From Acidobacteriota bacterium (GTDB taxonomy: Bacteria; Acidobacteriota; Terriglobia; Terriglobales; Acidobacteriaceae): a stretch of 33,526 bases of DNA. Below the pieces are notes generated by a model. That model saw nothing but the letters and a program-made list of their open reading frames with translations, ran no database searches and had not been told where the DNA came from. Position 1 is the first letter of the stretch, and each line of letters opens with the position of its first letter. The stretch spans positions 1-33,526 of the forward strand of contig JAJYVU010000038.1 in assembly GCA_021791875.1 (NCBI GenBank), in the 5' to 3' direction. This document shows positions 8,194 to 16,731 of this stretch, piece by piece. A program made the translations under genes and the position numbers.

Positions 8194-8233
8194 GCCCGTG
8201 TTTCTGCGAAGTAAGCACAGACACGGGCTTTTT
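8194..8233 (+). terminator. Terminator after the alcohol dehydrogenase gene
   Basis: GCCCGTGT (8194-8201) pairs with ACACGGGC (8221-8228) around a 19-nt loop. Five T residues follow. Confidence 0.8.
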
Positions 8234-8300
8234 CATCTCATGGAGTAGATGGATGGCGACGTTGGTTGAGCTATGCGCCGGTTGATCCAGGGAGGGAAGT

Positions 8301-8699
8301 ATGGAAATCACACGGAATGGGGAGCAGGCTTCAGGCAAGGGGCCTGCGGAGTGGTTTACGGGTTCGGTTCGGATGGATCCGTTGTTTGCCGCGCCGGAGC
8401 CGGCACGGGTGACGGGCCTGAATGTGACGTTTGAGCCGGGTGCGCGGACGGCGTGGCATACGCATCCGCTGGGGCAGATATTGATTGTGACGGCAGGCTG
8501 CGGAAGGGTGCAGCGCGAGGGAGGCCCCGTGGAGGAGATCAAGCCGGGGGATGTGGTGTGGATTGCTCCGGGTGAGAAGCACTGGCATGGCGCGGGGCCG
8601 GCGACGGCGATGACGCACATTGCCATCCAGGAAAAGCTGGATGGCAGGTATGTGGACTGGCTGGAGCATGTGAGCGACGCGGAGTACGGGAAGGCGTAG
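8301..8699 (+). CDS. Single-domain cupin protein (mandelonitrile-lyase-like cupin)
   Basis: 132 residues forming one cupin-2 barrel. Motif 1 is [23 protein letters not shown] (metal ligands expected at the His pair of WHTHP and the Gln/Glu that follows). Motif 2 is [17 protein letters not shown] (third His in KHWHG). The pattern WHTHPxGQ with EKHWHGA is shared with small cupins annotated as (R)-mandelonitrile lyase or carboxymuconolactone-decarboxylase-associated cupins. The true substrate is unknown. A strong ribosome site (GGGAGGGA) precedes the ATG. It is a single gene. Confidence 0.82.
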   Translation: MEITRNGEQASGKGPAEWFTGSVRMDPLFAAPEPARVTGLNVTFEPGARTAWHTHPLGQILIVTAGCGRVQREGGPVEEIKPGDVVWIAPGEKHWHGAGPATAMTHIAIQEKLDGRYVDWLEHVSDAEYGKA

Positions 8700-8717
8700 A
8701 CGAAGCCACCGCGGGGT

Positions 8718-9917
8718 TTACTGCGTGCAGGATGTGAGGGTGTACCAGGGAGCGTGGAGGAAGCCGGGGTAGAGGCCGAGGCAGACGTAGTCTCCGACCT
8801 GAACCTGGTTGTAGGTGCGTGGGGAGACGTCCACGTTGCTGACGCTGGTCATGGGTCCCCAGGGCGCGAGGCTGAGATAGTAGCTAGTGCTGCGGCCGTG
8901 GGACACATGCATGTCGAGGACCTGGGCCTGAAAGGGTTGGGGAATGGAGTGATCGGGTACGGTGTCGGCAGTGTGAATGACTCCGACGCTGTAGAGTCCG
9001 CCGATGACGAGGATTCCGATGATGGCGCCGAGGCGGTTGACGCTGTTGAGCGCGGGCTGGAGCATTGCGGCGACGAAGGCGATGAAGATGACGGCGATCC
9101 AGATGAGGATCTGGTTGGAGTGGATGATGTGGGTTGAGTCGCCTGCGCTGAAAGCGAACAAGAGGCCGAAGGCGGGGATCACGATGACAGGGACGAGCTC
9201 TGCGCGCGGGTCAGCTTTTTGTTTGAAGAAACCGTAGAGCAACGGGAAGCGATGGAGCATGCCGACGCCGACGAGCGGGAGCAGCCAGAGCACGACGACG
9301 GATGGAAGGAAGAGCGAGGGCGTCTGGCGAAAGGCAAGAAAGGAAGCGATGACGGCCAGAGCGCTGAGGGCGTACATGACGAGTTTTGCGTTTCCGAGGA
9401 GGGCGGATGGATCGGCCTGGCCGGAGGAGATGGTCTGTTCGTTGCTCAGCTCTCTGGTGATCTGGTCTGCGTCGCGCTGGTCGAGGTTCGTGACAGACTG
9501 GAGCCATTGGCTGACTCCGTCCTGATTGGTGATGGATGAGGGGATGGTAAAGGTTCCTCGATTGTCTTTGAGATAGACGCGGATATAACTGCCGTTTTTA
9601 GCGCGGATGGTGCGAATGCCTTCGATTTGATCGCGGTCGACGGAGCGAGTGCGCAGCGCGGAGCGGTAATCCATGTGATCGCCGGTCAGGATGAGGCGGG
9701 TGCGGATTGCGTAGGAGGCAAGGTAGAGAGCCACCAGTGCGAAGATCAGGAAGATTGCATCAACAGGATTATGCTCTGTGAGATTGGAACCGGACTTTAG
9801 CAGGAAGAATCCGGAGACACCAAGGTATACGAAGGACATGACGAGGTAGAGCAGCATTCTTCCGGTTGTGAGCTGATAGGTCTGCGATTGGTTGTCGTTA
9901 TAGCTGAATTGGTCCAT
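8718..9917 (-). CDS. Polytopic membrane protein with PH-like cytoplasmic segment
   Basis: 399 residues. Two N-terminal helices (about 21-41 and 55-75) are followed by a soluble stretch (about 76-170: RTRLILTGDHMDYRSALRTRSV, IRVYLKDNRGTFTIPSSI) that resembles bacterial PH-like domains in its basic beta-strand pattern. Several more helices span about 175-315. The C terminus (QVLDMHVSHGRSTSYYLSLAPWG) is soluble and may lie outside. GGGGAGA sits just before the ATG. It lies 144 bp downstream of rhaT on the same strand. I do not recognise a characterised relative. Confidence 0.65.
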   Translation of the reverse strand: MDQFSYNDNQSQTYQLTTGRMLLYLVMSFVYLGVSGFFLLKSGSNLTEHNPVDAIFLIFALVALYLASYAIRTRLILTGDHMDYRSALRTRSVDRDQIEGIRTIRAKNGSYIRVYLKDNRGTFTIPSSITNQDGVSQWLQSVTNLDQRDADQITRELSNEQTISSGQADPSALLGNAKLVMYALSALAVIASFLAFRQTPSLFLPSVVVLWLLPLVGVGMLHRFPLLYGFFKQKADPRAELVPVIVIPAFGLLFAFSAGDSTHIIHSNQILIWIAVIFIAFVAAMLQPALNSVNRLGAIIGILVIGGLYSVGVIHTADTVPDHSIPQPFQAQVLDMHVSHGRSTSYYLSLAPWGPMTSVSNVDVSPRTYNQVQVGDYVCLGLYPGFLHAPWYTLTSCTQ

Positions 9918-9997
9918 GCGGTTTCTCCCCGGCGGAAGTTATACCACGCGGGGAAAATGGGGGCTAGAGAAATATGGGCCGCAAGGCGCATGCGAGT

Positions 9998-10026
9998 ATG
10001 GCTTCCCCGGAGGGAAGCCATTTTTC
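9998..10026 (+). terminator. Perfect 10-bp stem-loop with T-run on the plus strand
   Basis: ATGGCTTCCC (9998-10007), loop CGGA, GGGAAGCCAT (10012-10021), then TTTT. The T-run is on the plus strand, although both flanking genes run on the minus strand. It could block antisense transcription or be a fossil repeat. Confidence 0.5.
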
Positions 10027-10061
10027 CTGATCTGTAACTGATGAAATTATGTAATGCGGAT

Positions 10062-11093
10062 TTATGAGGTGGCGCCGAGTCCGATGAGATTGGCGGCGAG
10101 GATGATGATGAGCATGCCGAGCCAGAGCCAGCGGACGGGGCGTTTGCCTGCTCCGCGCCACTCGCCGAGGGAAAGGCCGACGATGCCGCCGAAGAGGACG
10201 TAGAGGCTCATGTGGAGCATCCAGTTGATGAAGAAGAGGCGGGAGGGGACGTTGGCCTGTCCCCATGCGTAGAAGAAGAACTGGAAGTACCACATGATGC
10301 CGCCGGCAGCGGCGAGTGCTGCGTTGATGAGGAGGATGCGGCGCGGCTGCGCTAGGTCGCGGGCGATGGAGATGTTTTTGACGAAGCCGAGGCGGGAGAA
10401 GCAGTAGGCGAAGTTCACGAGTGCTCCGCCGCCCATGATGATGACGTAGCTGGGCAGTGCATCGTAGAGCGGATTGATGCCGAGCAGGTGAGCCTGGGCG
10501 GCCATGGGGCGTGCGGCATCGATGGCGAAAGACATTCCGGAAGAAAAGATGCCGCAGAGGATGGCGAGGATGAGTCCCTTGCGGAGGTTGAACTCTTCGG
10601 CGGCGACGCCTTGTGCGCGTTCCTTCTGGTGGCCGGCATAGGTGACGACGGCGATGCCGACGAGGGCGGTGAAGATGCCGGCCATGGTCCAGGCCCCGCT
10701 GCGGCTGGCGAGGATGGCGAGCAACTGGCCGTGCACGAGTGGCGGAACGAGGGTGCCGACGACGAGGGTGACGCCGATGGCAACTCCGATGCCGAGCGAC
10801 ATGCCGAGATAGCGCATGGTGAGGCCGTAGTTGACGTTGCCGATGCCCCACATGCAGCCGAAAAGGAAGACGGTAAAGAGGACCGAGGCGGGGATGCTGG
10901 AATAGAAGGCTCCGAAGTGCGGGAGCAGCATGAGGCTGACGCTGATGGGCAGGATGACCCAGGAAAATATGCCGGCGACGGCCCAGGTGGTTTCCCACGA
11001 CCACTTTTTGACTTTCTCAATGGGGGCATAGAACGAGGCGGCACACGCCGCGCCGATCATGTGCCAGCCGATTCCGGCGACGATCGAAGGCAT
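10062..11093 (-). CDS. rhaT: L-rhamnose/H+ symporter RhaT
   Basis: 343 residues with about ten membrane helices, matching E. coli RhaT along its length. Shared blocks include WHMIGAACAASFYAPIEKVKKW, then WGIGNVNYGLTMRYLGMSLG, EEFNLRKGL, LCGIFSSGMSFA, LPSYVIIMGGGALVN, MWYFQFFFYAWG and SWMLHMS-like NWMLHMSLYVLFGG. It imports L-rhamnose with protons across the inner membrane. No rhamnose catabolic gene lies in the window, so the partners must be elsewhere, or the substrate may differ slightly. GGGAGAC precedes the ATG. The upstream gap holds a palindromic element. Confidence 0.95.
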   Translation of the reverse strand: MPSIVAGIGWHMIGAACAASFYAPIEKVKKWSWETTWAVAGIFSWVILPISVSLMLLPHFGAFYSSIPASVLFTVFLFGCMWGIGNVNYGLTMRYLGMSLGIGVAIGVTLVVGTLVPPLVHGQLLAILASRSGAWTMAGIFTALVGIAVVTYAGHQKERAQGVAAEEFNLRKGLILAILCGIFSSGMSFAIDAARPMAAQAHLLGINPLYDALPSYVIIMGGGALVNFAYCFSRLGFVKNISIARDLAQPRRILLINAALAAAGGIMWYFQFFFYAWGQANVPSRLFFINWMLHMSLYVLFGGIVGLSLGEWRGAGKRPVRWLWLGMLIIILAANLIGLGATS

Positions 11094-11662
11094 TCGAGTC
11101 TCCCGCTAGCAGATAGTGTCGTTTCAGGACACCGGAGGTTTGTTCCAAAGAGGGTATCAGTTCTGTATAGGAATGCGCGAGAGTGGGGCCAGGGCATTTG
11201 CGATGGTGAGGTGAACGCCGGGTGGGTGCGGGTGAGGCGGAGTGAAATCAGGGGCTGCCTTCAAGAAATTTGAAGGGGCGTGGGGATTTCGCTACGGCCA
11301 TAGCCGGATGCGAGGCGGCGAATGAGGACGTAGAGTCTAGAACTGGTCTCATAAATAGCGTAGCGGCTTCGACGAAAAGCATGAGCCCCGCTTCGATGGC
11401 GGGTCTCATACGAGGCCTCACCAGGCGCGGAGGGTTTATGAGACCAGTTCTAGACCGAAGAGAGAATCTCAACGCAGCTTTTCCGTGAAGAAAAGCTGCG
11501 CTTGGTTGAATTCAGAAAGTTCACAGGAATACGGGGAAATGCTCTAGATGCGGGAATTTTGAATCACCTGATGGTATCGCAGAGCGAGTGGATGGGCCGA
11601 GAGGAATCCGCGGATGGGACAGACCTGGCTGGCGTGGTGCTGATTGTGGTGTGGCGCGTGGA
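11094..11662. other. Gap of about 570 bp without a gene
   Basis: This stretch holds the promoter region of rhaT, a 7-bp hairpin (11258-11276), the 121-bp palindromic element (11335-11455) and a 10-bp hairpin (CGCAGCTTTT at 11473-11482 with AAAAGCTGCG at 11491-11500, no T-run after it). Short open frames here are only translations of the palindrome on both strands. Nothing else is recognisable. Confidence 0.6.
11335..11455. repeat. 121-bp element with perfect 21-bp terminal inverted repeats and nested hairpins
   Basis: The 21 bp at 11335-11355 (GTCTAGAACTGGTCTC then ATAAA) are the exact reverse complement of 11435-11455. Between them is a second stem, ATGAGCCCCGC (11381-11391) with GCGGGTCTCAT (11399-11409), having one mismatch. 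There is also a small stem at about 11367-11380, and CCTC/GAGG at 11416-11433. No transposase and no clear target-site duplication is seen. It could be a MITE-like element, a remnant of an IS, or a folded RNA. Copies elsewhere in the genome would decide. Confidence 0.75.
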
Positions 11663-12127
11663 CTATTGATTGTTCGGGGGGACGGTGATGCCATCGCCGC
11701 CGCGAACGTGGGTACCGGGCTTGACGGTGGCGCGGCCCTGGCCGAGGTGCTGGTCGGAGCGTCCGCCGCCTTTGGGCGCCACGGGTGGATGCACGGCGAT
11801 GCGGCTGGAAGATGCGGTGGAAATTCCGCTTTGCTGCTGGAGGATGGGCACGACGGGGTGATTTTGTGCGGCGACAGCGTGGGAGTGCTGGATGCTGCCG
11901 ATGACGACGGCCGTGCAGAGGCAGCATCCGGCGAGGCCGGCAACGGCGAAGCGGGGCCATGCGAAGGCAGCTGCACGGAGCGTGGGTGCGGGTTGAGCTT
12001 CAGCCTGGTGGAGGCGGCGCAGGATGCGGTCGTTCATGCCGGGTTCGGGCTGCGCATTGCCCAATTGATGCAGGGCGCGGTCGATGATGTGGTTGGCGGC
12101 GTGGTGGTTCTGATAAGGGGTGTTCAT
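11663..12127 (-). CDS. Putative anti-sigma factor (single-pass membrane protein)
   Basis: 154 residues. The N-terminal part (about 1-50, ending PGMNDRILRRLHQ) would be cytoplasmic and lacks the HxxxCxxC zinc motif of many anti-sigma factors. One membrane helix runs about 60-78 (FAVAGLAGCCLCTAVVIG). The C-terminal part is Gln/Pro/Gly-rich and would be periplasmic. The start codon overlaps the sigma gene stop (ATGA at 12124-12127), so the two are translationally coupled. The anti-sigma role is inferred from that coupling and the topology, not from a recognised domain. Confidence 0.65.
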   Translation of the reverse strand: MNTPYQNHHAANHIIDRALHQLGNAQPEPGMNDRILRRLHQAEAQPAPTLRAAAFAWPRFAVAGLAGCCLCTAVVIGSIQHSHAVAAQNHPVVPILQQQSGISTASSSRIAVHPPVAPKGGGRSDQHLGQGRATVKPGTHVRGGDGITVPPNNQ

Positions 12128-12702
12128 CGCTCGATTCCCTCCTTTTCCAGCAATTCGGCGAGGATGCGGCGGGCGCGGAAGATACGGGAGCGGATGGAAG
12201 ACTCGGTGGTGCCGAGGACTTCCGCCGCCTGCGCGGTGCTGAGCTCTTCTACGGCAGAGAGCAGGATGGCTTCGCGCTCTTTACGTGGCAACTGGTCGAT
12301 GAGAGCCAGGATGCGGCGGTACTGCTGGGACGAGATGGCGCTTTGGTCGGCGGCAAGGCCAGAGGCGCGCAGCGAGCGCGAGTGGTCAGAGATGTCGTCG
12401 GTTTCGGGGCGGGTTTTGGCGCGCCGTTTCTTATCGAGGACGACGTTCCAGACAATGCGGACGAGCCAGACGCGCTGGTCGCGGATTTCGCCGAGTTTTT
12501 CACGGTGGCGCAGGACGCGGAGGAAGGTTTCCTGGACGGCGTCTTCGGCCTCGGCTACATTGCGGGTCACGGAGTAGGCGACGCGGTAGAGCGTCGGGCC
12601 GTACTCCTCGACCAAAGCGGCAATGGCCTCGCTGCTTTCGACCATAGTTGGTTGGAGAGCAGGGGCGATCCAGATGGCGGTCTGGGCCTGGGAAAAGCTC
12701 AT
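12124..12702 (-). CDS. ECF (sigma-70 family, extracytoplasmic function) sigma factor
   Basis: 192 residues from the ATG at 12702, chosen because AGGACG precedes it; a TTG 48 bp upstream is less likely. Region 2 is clear: LVEEYGPTLYRVAYSVTRNVAEAEDAVQETFLRVLR, with the core DAVQETF and WLVRIVWNVVLD nearby. Region 4 is LPRKEREAILLSAVEELSTAQAAEVLGTTESSIRSRIFRARRIL (shown in parts: LSTAQAAEVLG, SSIRSRIFRAR). It directs RNA polymerase to a stress or envelope regulon, with the overlapping downstream gene as its likely inhibitor. A methyltransferase gene is divergent, 86 bp away. Confidence 0.9.
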   Translation of the reverse strand: MSFSQAQTAIWIAPALQPTMVESSEAIAALVEEYGPTLYRVAYSVTRNVAEAEDAVQETFLRVLRHREKLGEIRDQRVWLVRIVWNVVLDKKRRAKTRPETDDISDHSRSLRASGLAADQSAISSQQYRRILALIDQLPRKEREAILLSAVEELSTAQAAEVLGTTESSIRSRIFRARRILAELLEKEGIER

Positions 12703-12752
12703 GGCATTTCGTCCTGCTCTAAAGACGGAGGATACAGGGATTGCGCTCAAAA

Positions 12753-12781
12753 TTCACGTGCCGGCCGGGCGGGATTAGTCT
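12753..12781 (+). promoter_or_regulatory. Promoter of the methyltransferase gene (leaderless)
   Basis: -35-like TTCACG (12753-12758), a 17-bp spacer, TAGTCT (12776-12781), then 7 nt to the ATG at 12789. Confidence 0.45.
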
Positions 12782-12788
12782 TGAGTGG

Positions 12789-13625
12789 ATGAATCGCAAG
12801 CCGTGGTTTGAGTTGCATGACAGCCCGCGGTTCCCGGGATTTTTGCGGGACATGGTGACGGACGGGCTGGAGCATACGTGGAACAAGCTGGGCATGTACG
12901 GGAGCATCGCTCCGCTGTTGCGGCGGGCAGTGGCCGAGAGCGGGGCGCGGCAGGTGGTGGATTTGTGTTCGGGCGGGGGAGGGCCGTGGCTTTCGCTGGC
13001 GCCGGAGCTGAAGGATGCGGGCGGGCAACCCGTGGCAGTGGTGCTGACGGATAAGTTTCCGAACAGGAAGGCGTTTGAGCGGACGCGGGCGGCTTCCGGG
13101 GGGCGGATCGGTTTTTCTGCGGAGCCGGTAGACGCGCGGGCGGTAGGGGAAAATTTGCGGGGATTTCGGACAATTTTCTCGTCGTTTCATCACTTTACGC
13201 CGGAAGCGGCCCGTGCGATGCTGGCCGATGCGTTTGAAAAACGCGAAGGGATTGGGGTGTTTGAACTGGCGCAGCCGAAGGCGAAGACGGTGGCGCTGTG
13301 TTTTGGGATGCCGGTGCTGAACTGGCTGCTGACGCCCGGGATGAGGCCACTGGGCTGGCGGAGGGTGGTGTGGACGTATCTGCTTCCAGTGATTCCGTTT
13401 ACGTTGTGGTTGGACGGGATTTTGTCATGTCTGCGGAGCTATTCGCTGGCGGATATGCGGGAACTGGTGCGGGGGTTGGAAGCGGAGGATTATCACTGGG
13501 AGATTGGCGAGGCGGGCACGGGCAAGGCGCGGGTGGCATACCTCGTGGGGATTGCCGGCATCCAGGGTGCGGGTGATGGTGCATCGAATGGTGATGGTGC
13601 ATCGAATTTAGTAGTGGCGAAATGA
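12789..13625 (+). CDS. Class I SAM-dependent methyltransferase-like protein
   Basis: 278 residues. Residues about 50-130 hold the SAM-binding Rossmann features: VVDLCSGGGGPWLSLAPEL (motif I), AVVLTDKFPN (motif II acid) and IFSSFHHF in place of the usual motif IV. A hydrophobic segment near 195-212 (TYLLPVIPFTLWLDGILS) could touch the membrane. The target is unknown. The ATG at 12789 is favoured because TAGTCT lies 7 nt upstream and no ribosome site is seen. It is divergent from the ECF sigma gene. The C-terminal tail carries a duplicated six-residue unit. Confidence 0.8.
   Translation: MNRKPWFELHDSPRFPGFLRDMVTDGLEHTWNKLGMYGSIAPLLRRAVAESGARQVVDLCSGGGGPWLSLAPELKDAGGQPVAVVLTDKFPNRKAFERTRAASGGRIGFSAEPVDARAVGENLRGFRTIFSSFHHFTPEAARAMLADAFEKREGIGVFELAQPKAKTVALCFGMPVLNWLLTPGMRPLGWRRVVWTYLLPVIPFTLWLDGILSCLRSYSLADMRELVRGLEAEDYHWEIGEAGTGKARVAYLVGIAGIQGAGDGASNGDGASNLVVAK
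13572..13607 (+). repeat. 18-bp tandem duplication in the methyltransferase C terminus
   Basis: GGTGATGGTGCATCGAAT occurs at 13572-13589 and again at 13590-13607. It encodes GDGASN twice, a few codons before the stop. Confidence 0.9.
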
Positions 13626-13711
13626 GGCCAGGTGCGAGACTTCGCGTGCGATTGCGGGGTCTAATCAAGAAAGATGTTGCCGCTCCCGGCGGATGGCTAG
13701 TCTGCATGGGC

Positions 13712-13730
13712 CAAAGGCGAACCGCCTTTG
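13712..13730. terminator. 8-bp stem-loop after the methyltransferase gene
   Basis: CAAAGGCG (13712-13719), loop AAC, CGCCTTTG (13723-13730). Only TGCTTTC follows, so terminator strength is doubtful. Confidence 0.4.
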
Positions 13731-13779
13731 TGCTTTCACCGTTTATGCTGATTCGATCAGGAGAGATCTCGAGTTCGTG

Positions 13780-16653
13780 ATGAAGTATTGTCTCCGTGTA
13801 GTGTGTTGTGCGCTGGTTGTGCTGTGCATGGCATGGCCGGCGTGGGCGGGCACGTCGTTTGACCTATCGGGGCCAACGCTGGAAGCGATGGTGACGCGCG
13901 GCAAGGCGCGGCTACCGATCGCCGAGGTGCCGAATCTGCAGGCGGGCGACCGGGTGTGGATCCAGGCGAATTTTCCGCGGACGCAGTCGGTGCGGTACCT
14001 GATGGTGGTGGTGTTTTTGCGGGGCGCGACGAATCCGCCGCCGGACAACTGGTTTCACCAGGACGAGACGTGGAAGAGCCGGGGCAGCGAAGGGCTGCAA
14101 CTGACAGTGCCGAAAGGGGCGCGGCAGATGCTGGTGCTGCTGGCGCCGGAGACGGGCGGCGCGTATCACACGCTGGTGGACGCGGTGCAGCGCCGGCCGG
14201 GTTCATTTGTGCGGGCGTCTCAGGATTTGAACGAGGCGATGCTGGACCGTTCGCGGCTGGATACGTATCTGGCGGCGATTCGGCAGGTGAATGCGAGCGA
14301 CCCGACGAAGCTGAAGCAGGTGGCGCCGATGCTGGCGCGGAGTCTGGCGATCAAGCTGAACAATACGTGCTTTGACGCGGTGAGCGAGGAGCAGGCGCCG
14401 TGCCTGATGCATAACCAGAATTCGCTGGTGCTGAGCGACAGCCAGAGCGCATCGATTACAGACACGCTGACATCCGGTGCGGTGAGCGACCTGGCGATGC
14501 AGGTGAGCGCGACGCCGCGAGCGGGCTACGGGTATTACAGTCCGTACATTGCGTCGGTGATGGACATTGCGCGGATCATGTCGTCGTTCCACAGCCCGCA
14601 GTACCTGTACATTCCGGCGCTGGCGATGCGGAAGGGCAAGGCGATGCACCTGATGCTGAACACGCCGCCGTCGTTTGGCAAACAGAAGTCAGTGATTGTG
14701 GCGGCGATGCCGGCAATACAGGCACCGCAGCTGCCGTTGTTGCATGAGGCGAGTGGAAGCGAAACCTACTGCGCGGAGAAGACAGGCCTGGTGCTGCCGG
14801 CGGACGGCGCTCCGCTGGTGTATGCCACCGAGTACGCACACAGCATGGAGCTTCGCCTGGAGACGAAGGGCGGCAAGGAAGTAAACCTGCCGGCGCGGGC
14901 TGACGCGGAAAAGGGCGGGTTCGTGATCGACACGCAGGGGGTGGATGCGAAGCAATTCGGGGATACAGTGCAGGCCACGCTGCATGGTTATTGGGGGTTT
15001 GCTCCGTATGAGGGGCCGAGCTTCACGCTGGAGAATGCGCATTCGCAGCCGTGGTTGCTGGCCGCGGGCGAAGCCCAGAGCCTGGTGGTGGGGAGCGACA
15101 CGACGGTGCATCTGAACGCGGGGAATGCGGCGTGCGTGCAGGATGTCGCGGTGAAGAGCGGCAGCGAGCCGGAAGAGCAGGCGAAGTGGAAGCATCTGAA
15201 GCCGGGCGAGGTGGAAGTGACGCTTCCGCTGAAGGACGCGAAGCCGGGTGCGCTGACGCTGCTGGTGCATCAATATGGGCTGGCGCAGCCGGAGACGGTG
15301 ACGCTCGAGAGTTTTGCCAAGCCGGCGGTGCTGAAGAGCTTTGTGCTGCATGCCGGCGATGACGAGGGTGTATTGAAGGGCAGCCGGCTGGACGAAGTTG
15401 CGAGCCTGGACCTGGATGGCGTTCCCTTTGTGGCGGGGAAGACGGCTTCTGACGGCGCGCTGACGATGAAGGCTGCCGATAAGGAAGAATACAAGACGCT
15501 GGCAGCGGGCAGCGCGGAAGCGCATGTGCGCCTGAAAGACGGGCGAATGCTGACGGTGGGGGCAACGATTGAGGCTCCGCGGCCGAAGGTGAAGCTGCTG
15601 GCCAAGAACGTGGAGCTGGCGCGCGGGGACCATAGCAATATCCAGTTGGCGGATGGGAACGAGCTGCCGCAGACGGCGACGTTGCGATTCTCAGTGAAGG
15701 CGGAGATTCCGCAGCAGTTCGACCGCAGCGAGGCGCTGGAGGTGGCGACGGCCGACAGCGTGTTTACGACGACGCTTACCATGCAGAATGACGGACTGAC
15801 GCTGCAGGACATGCGCACGGCGGTGGCCACGCTGCGTCCGGCAAGGGCATTTGGCGAATCGGCATTTGGACCGCTGGAGTTTCGGGTGGTGGATAAGGGC
15901 GTAGCGGGCGCATGGCACCCGCTGGTGACGCTGGTACGGCTACCGAAGCTCAAGAAGCTGAAGTGTCCGGCAATCACAACCGATGGGGCGGATGGGGCAG
16001 AGTCGCCGGATGGGCCAGAGGCTGCCGGTGCGACCTGCAAGCTGACGGGCGAGAACCTGTTTCTGGTGGATGCAGTGGCGAATGATCCGGGTTTCCAGGA
16101 TGCGGTGAAGGTGCCCGATGGATTTCCAGGAGAAACGATTGCGGTGCCGCAGCCGGCGGCGGGGCAGCTTTATGTGAAGTTGCGGGATGATCCCACGGCG
16201 GTGAACATTGTGGCGCTGAAGGCCGCGACGCCGGTGGTGAAGCGGAAACCGAAGAAGGAAGTTGGTTCCGGTGCGATTCGAGTAGGGACGCCGCTGCCGT
16301 TTAACCCGGGCGGGCCGATGATTCCGGCGACGGCGCCGCAGGCGGGGAACGCGGGTGGGCCGGCAGCAGCGCCAGCAGGTACGGGCGCGGGTTCTGCGGC
16401 GAGTGCCGGTGCTGTGGCTGCGTCGAACAAGACGAAGGCCGCGGCGACGCCGAACGGCACAGCGCCAACCGCAGTGACGCCGAAGACGGGTGCTGGTACC
16501 GGTACGCCGAGTGCGGGTGGCCCGACGAAAGAGAGCGTGAAAGCCGCGAAAACGAGCGCCGGGCAACATAAGAAGGCAGATTCGAAGGCGCAGCCGGAAA
16601 ATGGGCAACCGCAGACGGGCAGTCAGGGGCAAAAGGCGGGAAATCCCGGGTAA
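13780..16653 (+). CDS. Large secreted protein of unknown function
   Basis: 957 residues from the ATG at 13780 (CAGGAGA upstream at 13759-13765). The signal peptide is clear (CLRVVCCALVVLCMAWPAWAG). The mature protein is mostly beta-strand-like, with Ig/IPT-like stretches such as VLKSFVLHAGDDEGVLKGSRLDEV and repeated LxLKDAKPGALTLLVHQ-type segments. It has few cysteines (among them TYCAEKTG and NAACVQD). Residues about 850-957 are low-complexity Ala/Gly/Thr/Pro/Lys with a basic, Gln-rich end, which may be a flexible spacer. No enzyme motif, lipobox, LPXTG or outer-membrane autotransporter signature is seen. I do not recognise the family. A strong terminator follows. Confidence 0.75.
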   Translation: MKYCLRVVCCALVVLCMAWPAWAGTSFDLSGPTLEAMVTRGKARLPIAEVPNLQAGDRVWIQANFPRTQSVRYLMVVVFLRGATNPPPDNWFHQDETWKSRGSEGLQLTVPKGARQMLVLLAPETGGAYHTLVDAVQRRPGSFVRASQDLNEAMLDRSRLDTYLAAIRQVNASDPTKLKQVAPMLARSLAIKLNNTCFDAVSEEQAPCLMHNQNSLVLSDSQSASITDTLTSGAVSDLAMQVSATPRAGYGYYSPYIASVMDIARIMSSFHSPQYLYIPALAMRKGKAMHLMLNTPPSFGKQKSVIVAAMPAIQAPQLPLLHEASGSETYCAEKTGLVLPADGAPLVYATEYAHSMELRLETKGGKEVNLPARADAEKGGFVIDTQGVDAKQFGDTVQATLHGYWGFAPYEGPSFTLENAHSQPWLLAAGEAQSLVVGSDTTVHLNAGNAACVQDVAVKSGSEPEEQAKWKHLKPGEVEVTLPLKDAKPGALTLLVHQYGLAQPETVTLESFAKPAVLKSFVLHAGDDEGVLKGSRLDEVASLDLDGVPFVAGKTASDGALTMKAADKEEYKTLAAGSAEAHVRLKDGRMLTVGATIEAPRPKVKLLAKNVELARGDHSNIQLADGNELPQTATLRFSVKAEIPQQFDRSEALEVATADSVFTTTLTMQNDGLTLQDMRTAVATLRPARAFGESAFGPLEFRVVDKGVAGAWHPLVTLVRLPKLKKLKCPAITTDGADGAESPDGPEAAGATCKLTGENLFLVDAVANDPGFQDAVKVPDGFPGETIAVPQPAAGQLYVKLRDDPTAVNIVALKAATPVVKRKPKKEVGSGAIRVGTPLPFNPGGPMIPATAPQAGNAGGPAAAPAGTGAGSAASAGAVAASNKTKAAATPNGTAPTAVTPKTGAGTGTPSAGGPTKESVKAAKTSAGQHKKADSKAQPENGQPQTGSQGQKAGNPG

Positions 16654-16681
16654 AAGCGAAATTCGTAACTCATAGAAATAC

Positions 16682-16709
16682 AAAAAGCGCGGAAATAGCC
16701 GCGCTTTTT
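16682..16709. terminator. Bidirectional rho-independent terminator
   Basis: AAAAAGCGCGG (16682-16692), loop AAATAG, CCGCGCTTTTT (16699-16709). It is perfect and has a T-run on both strands, between two convergent genes. Confidence 0.9.
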
Positions 16710-16731
16710 GTGCATATTGATACTGGATGGA

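Noticed and set aside
11248..11488. Short open frames on both strands across the palindrome
   Set aside because: Both read SRTGLIN and FMRPVLD because they translate the inverted ends; no ribosome sites.
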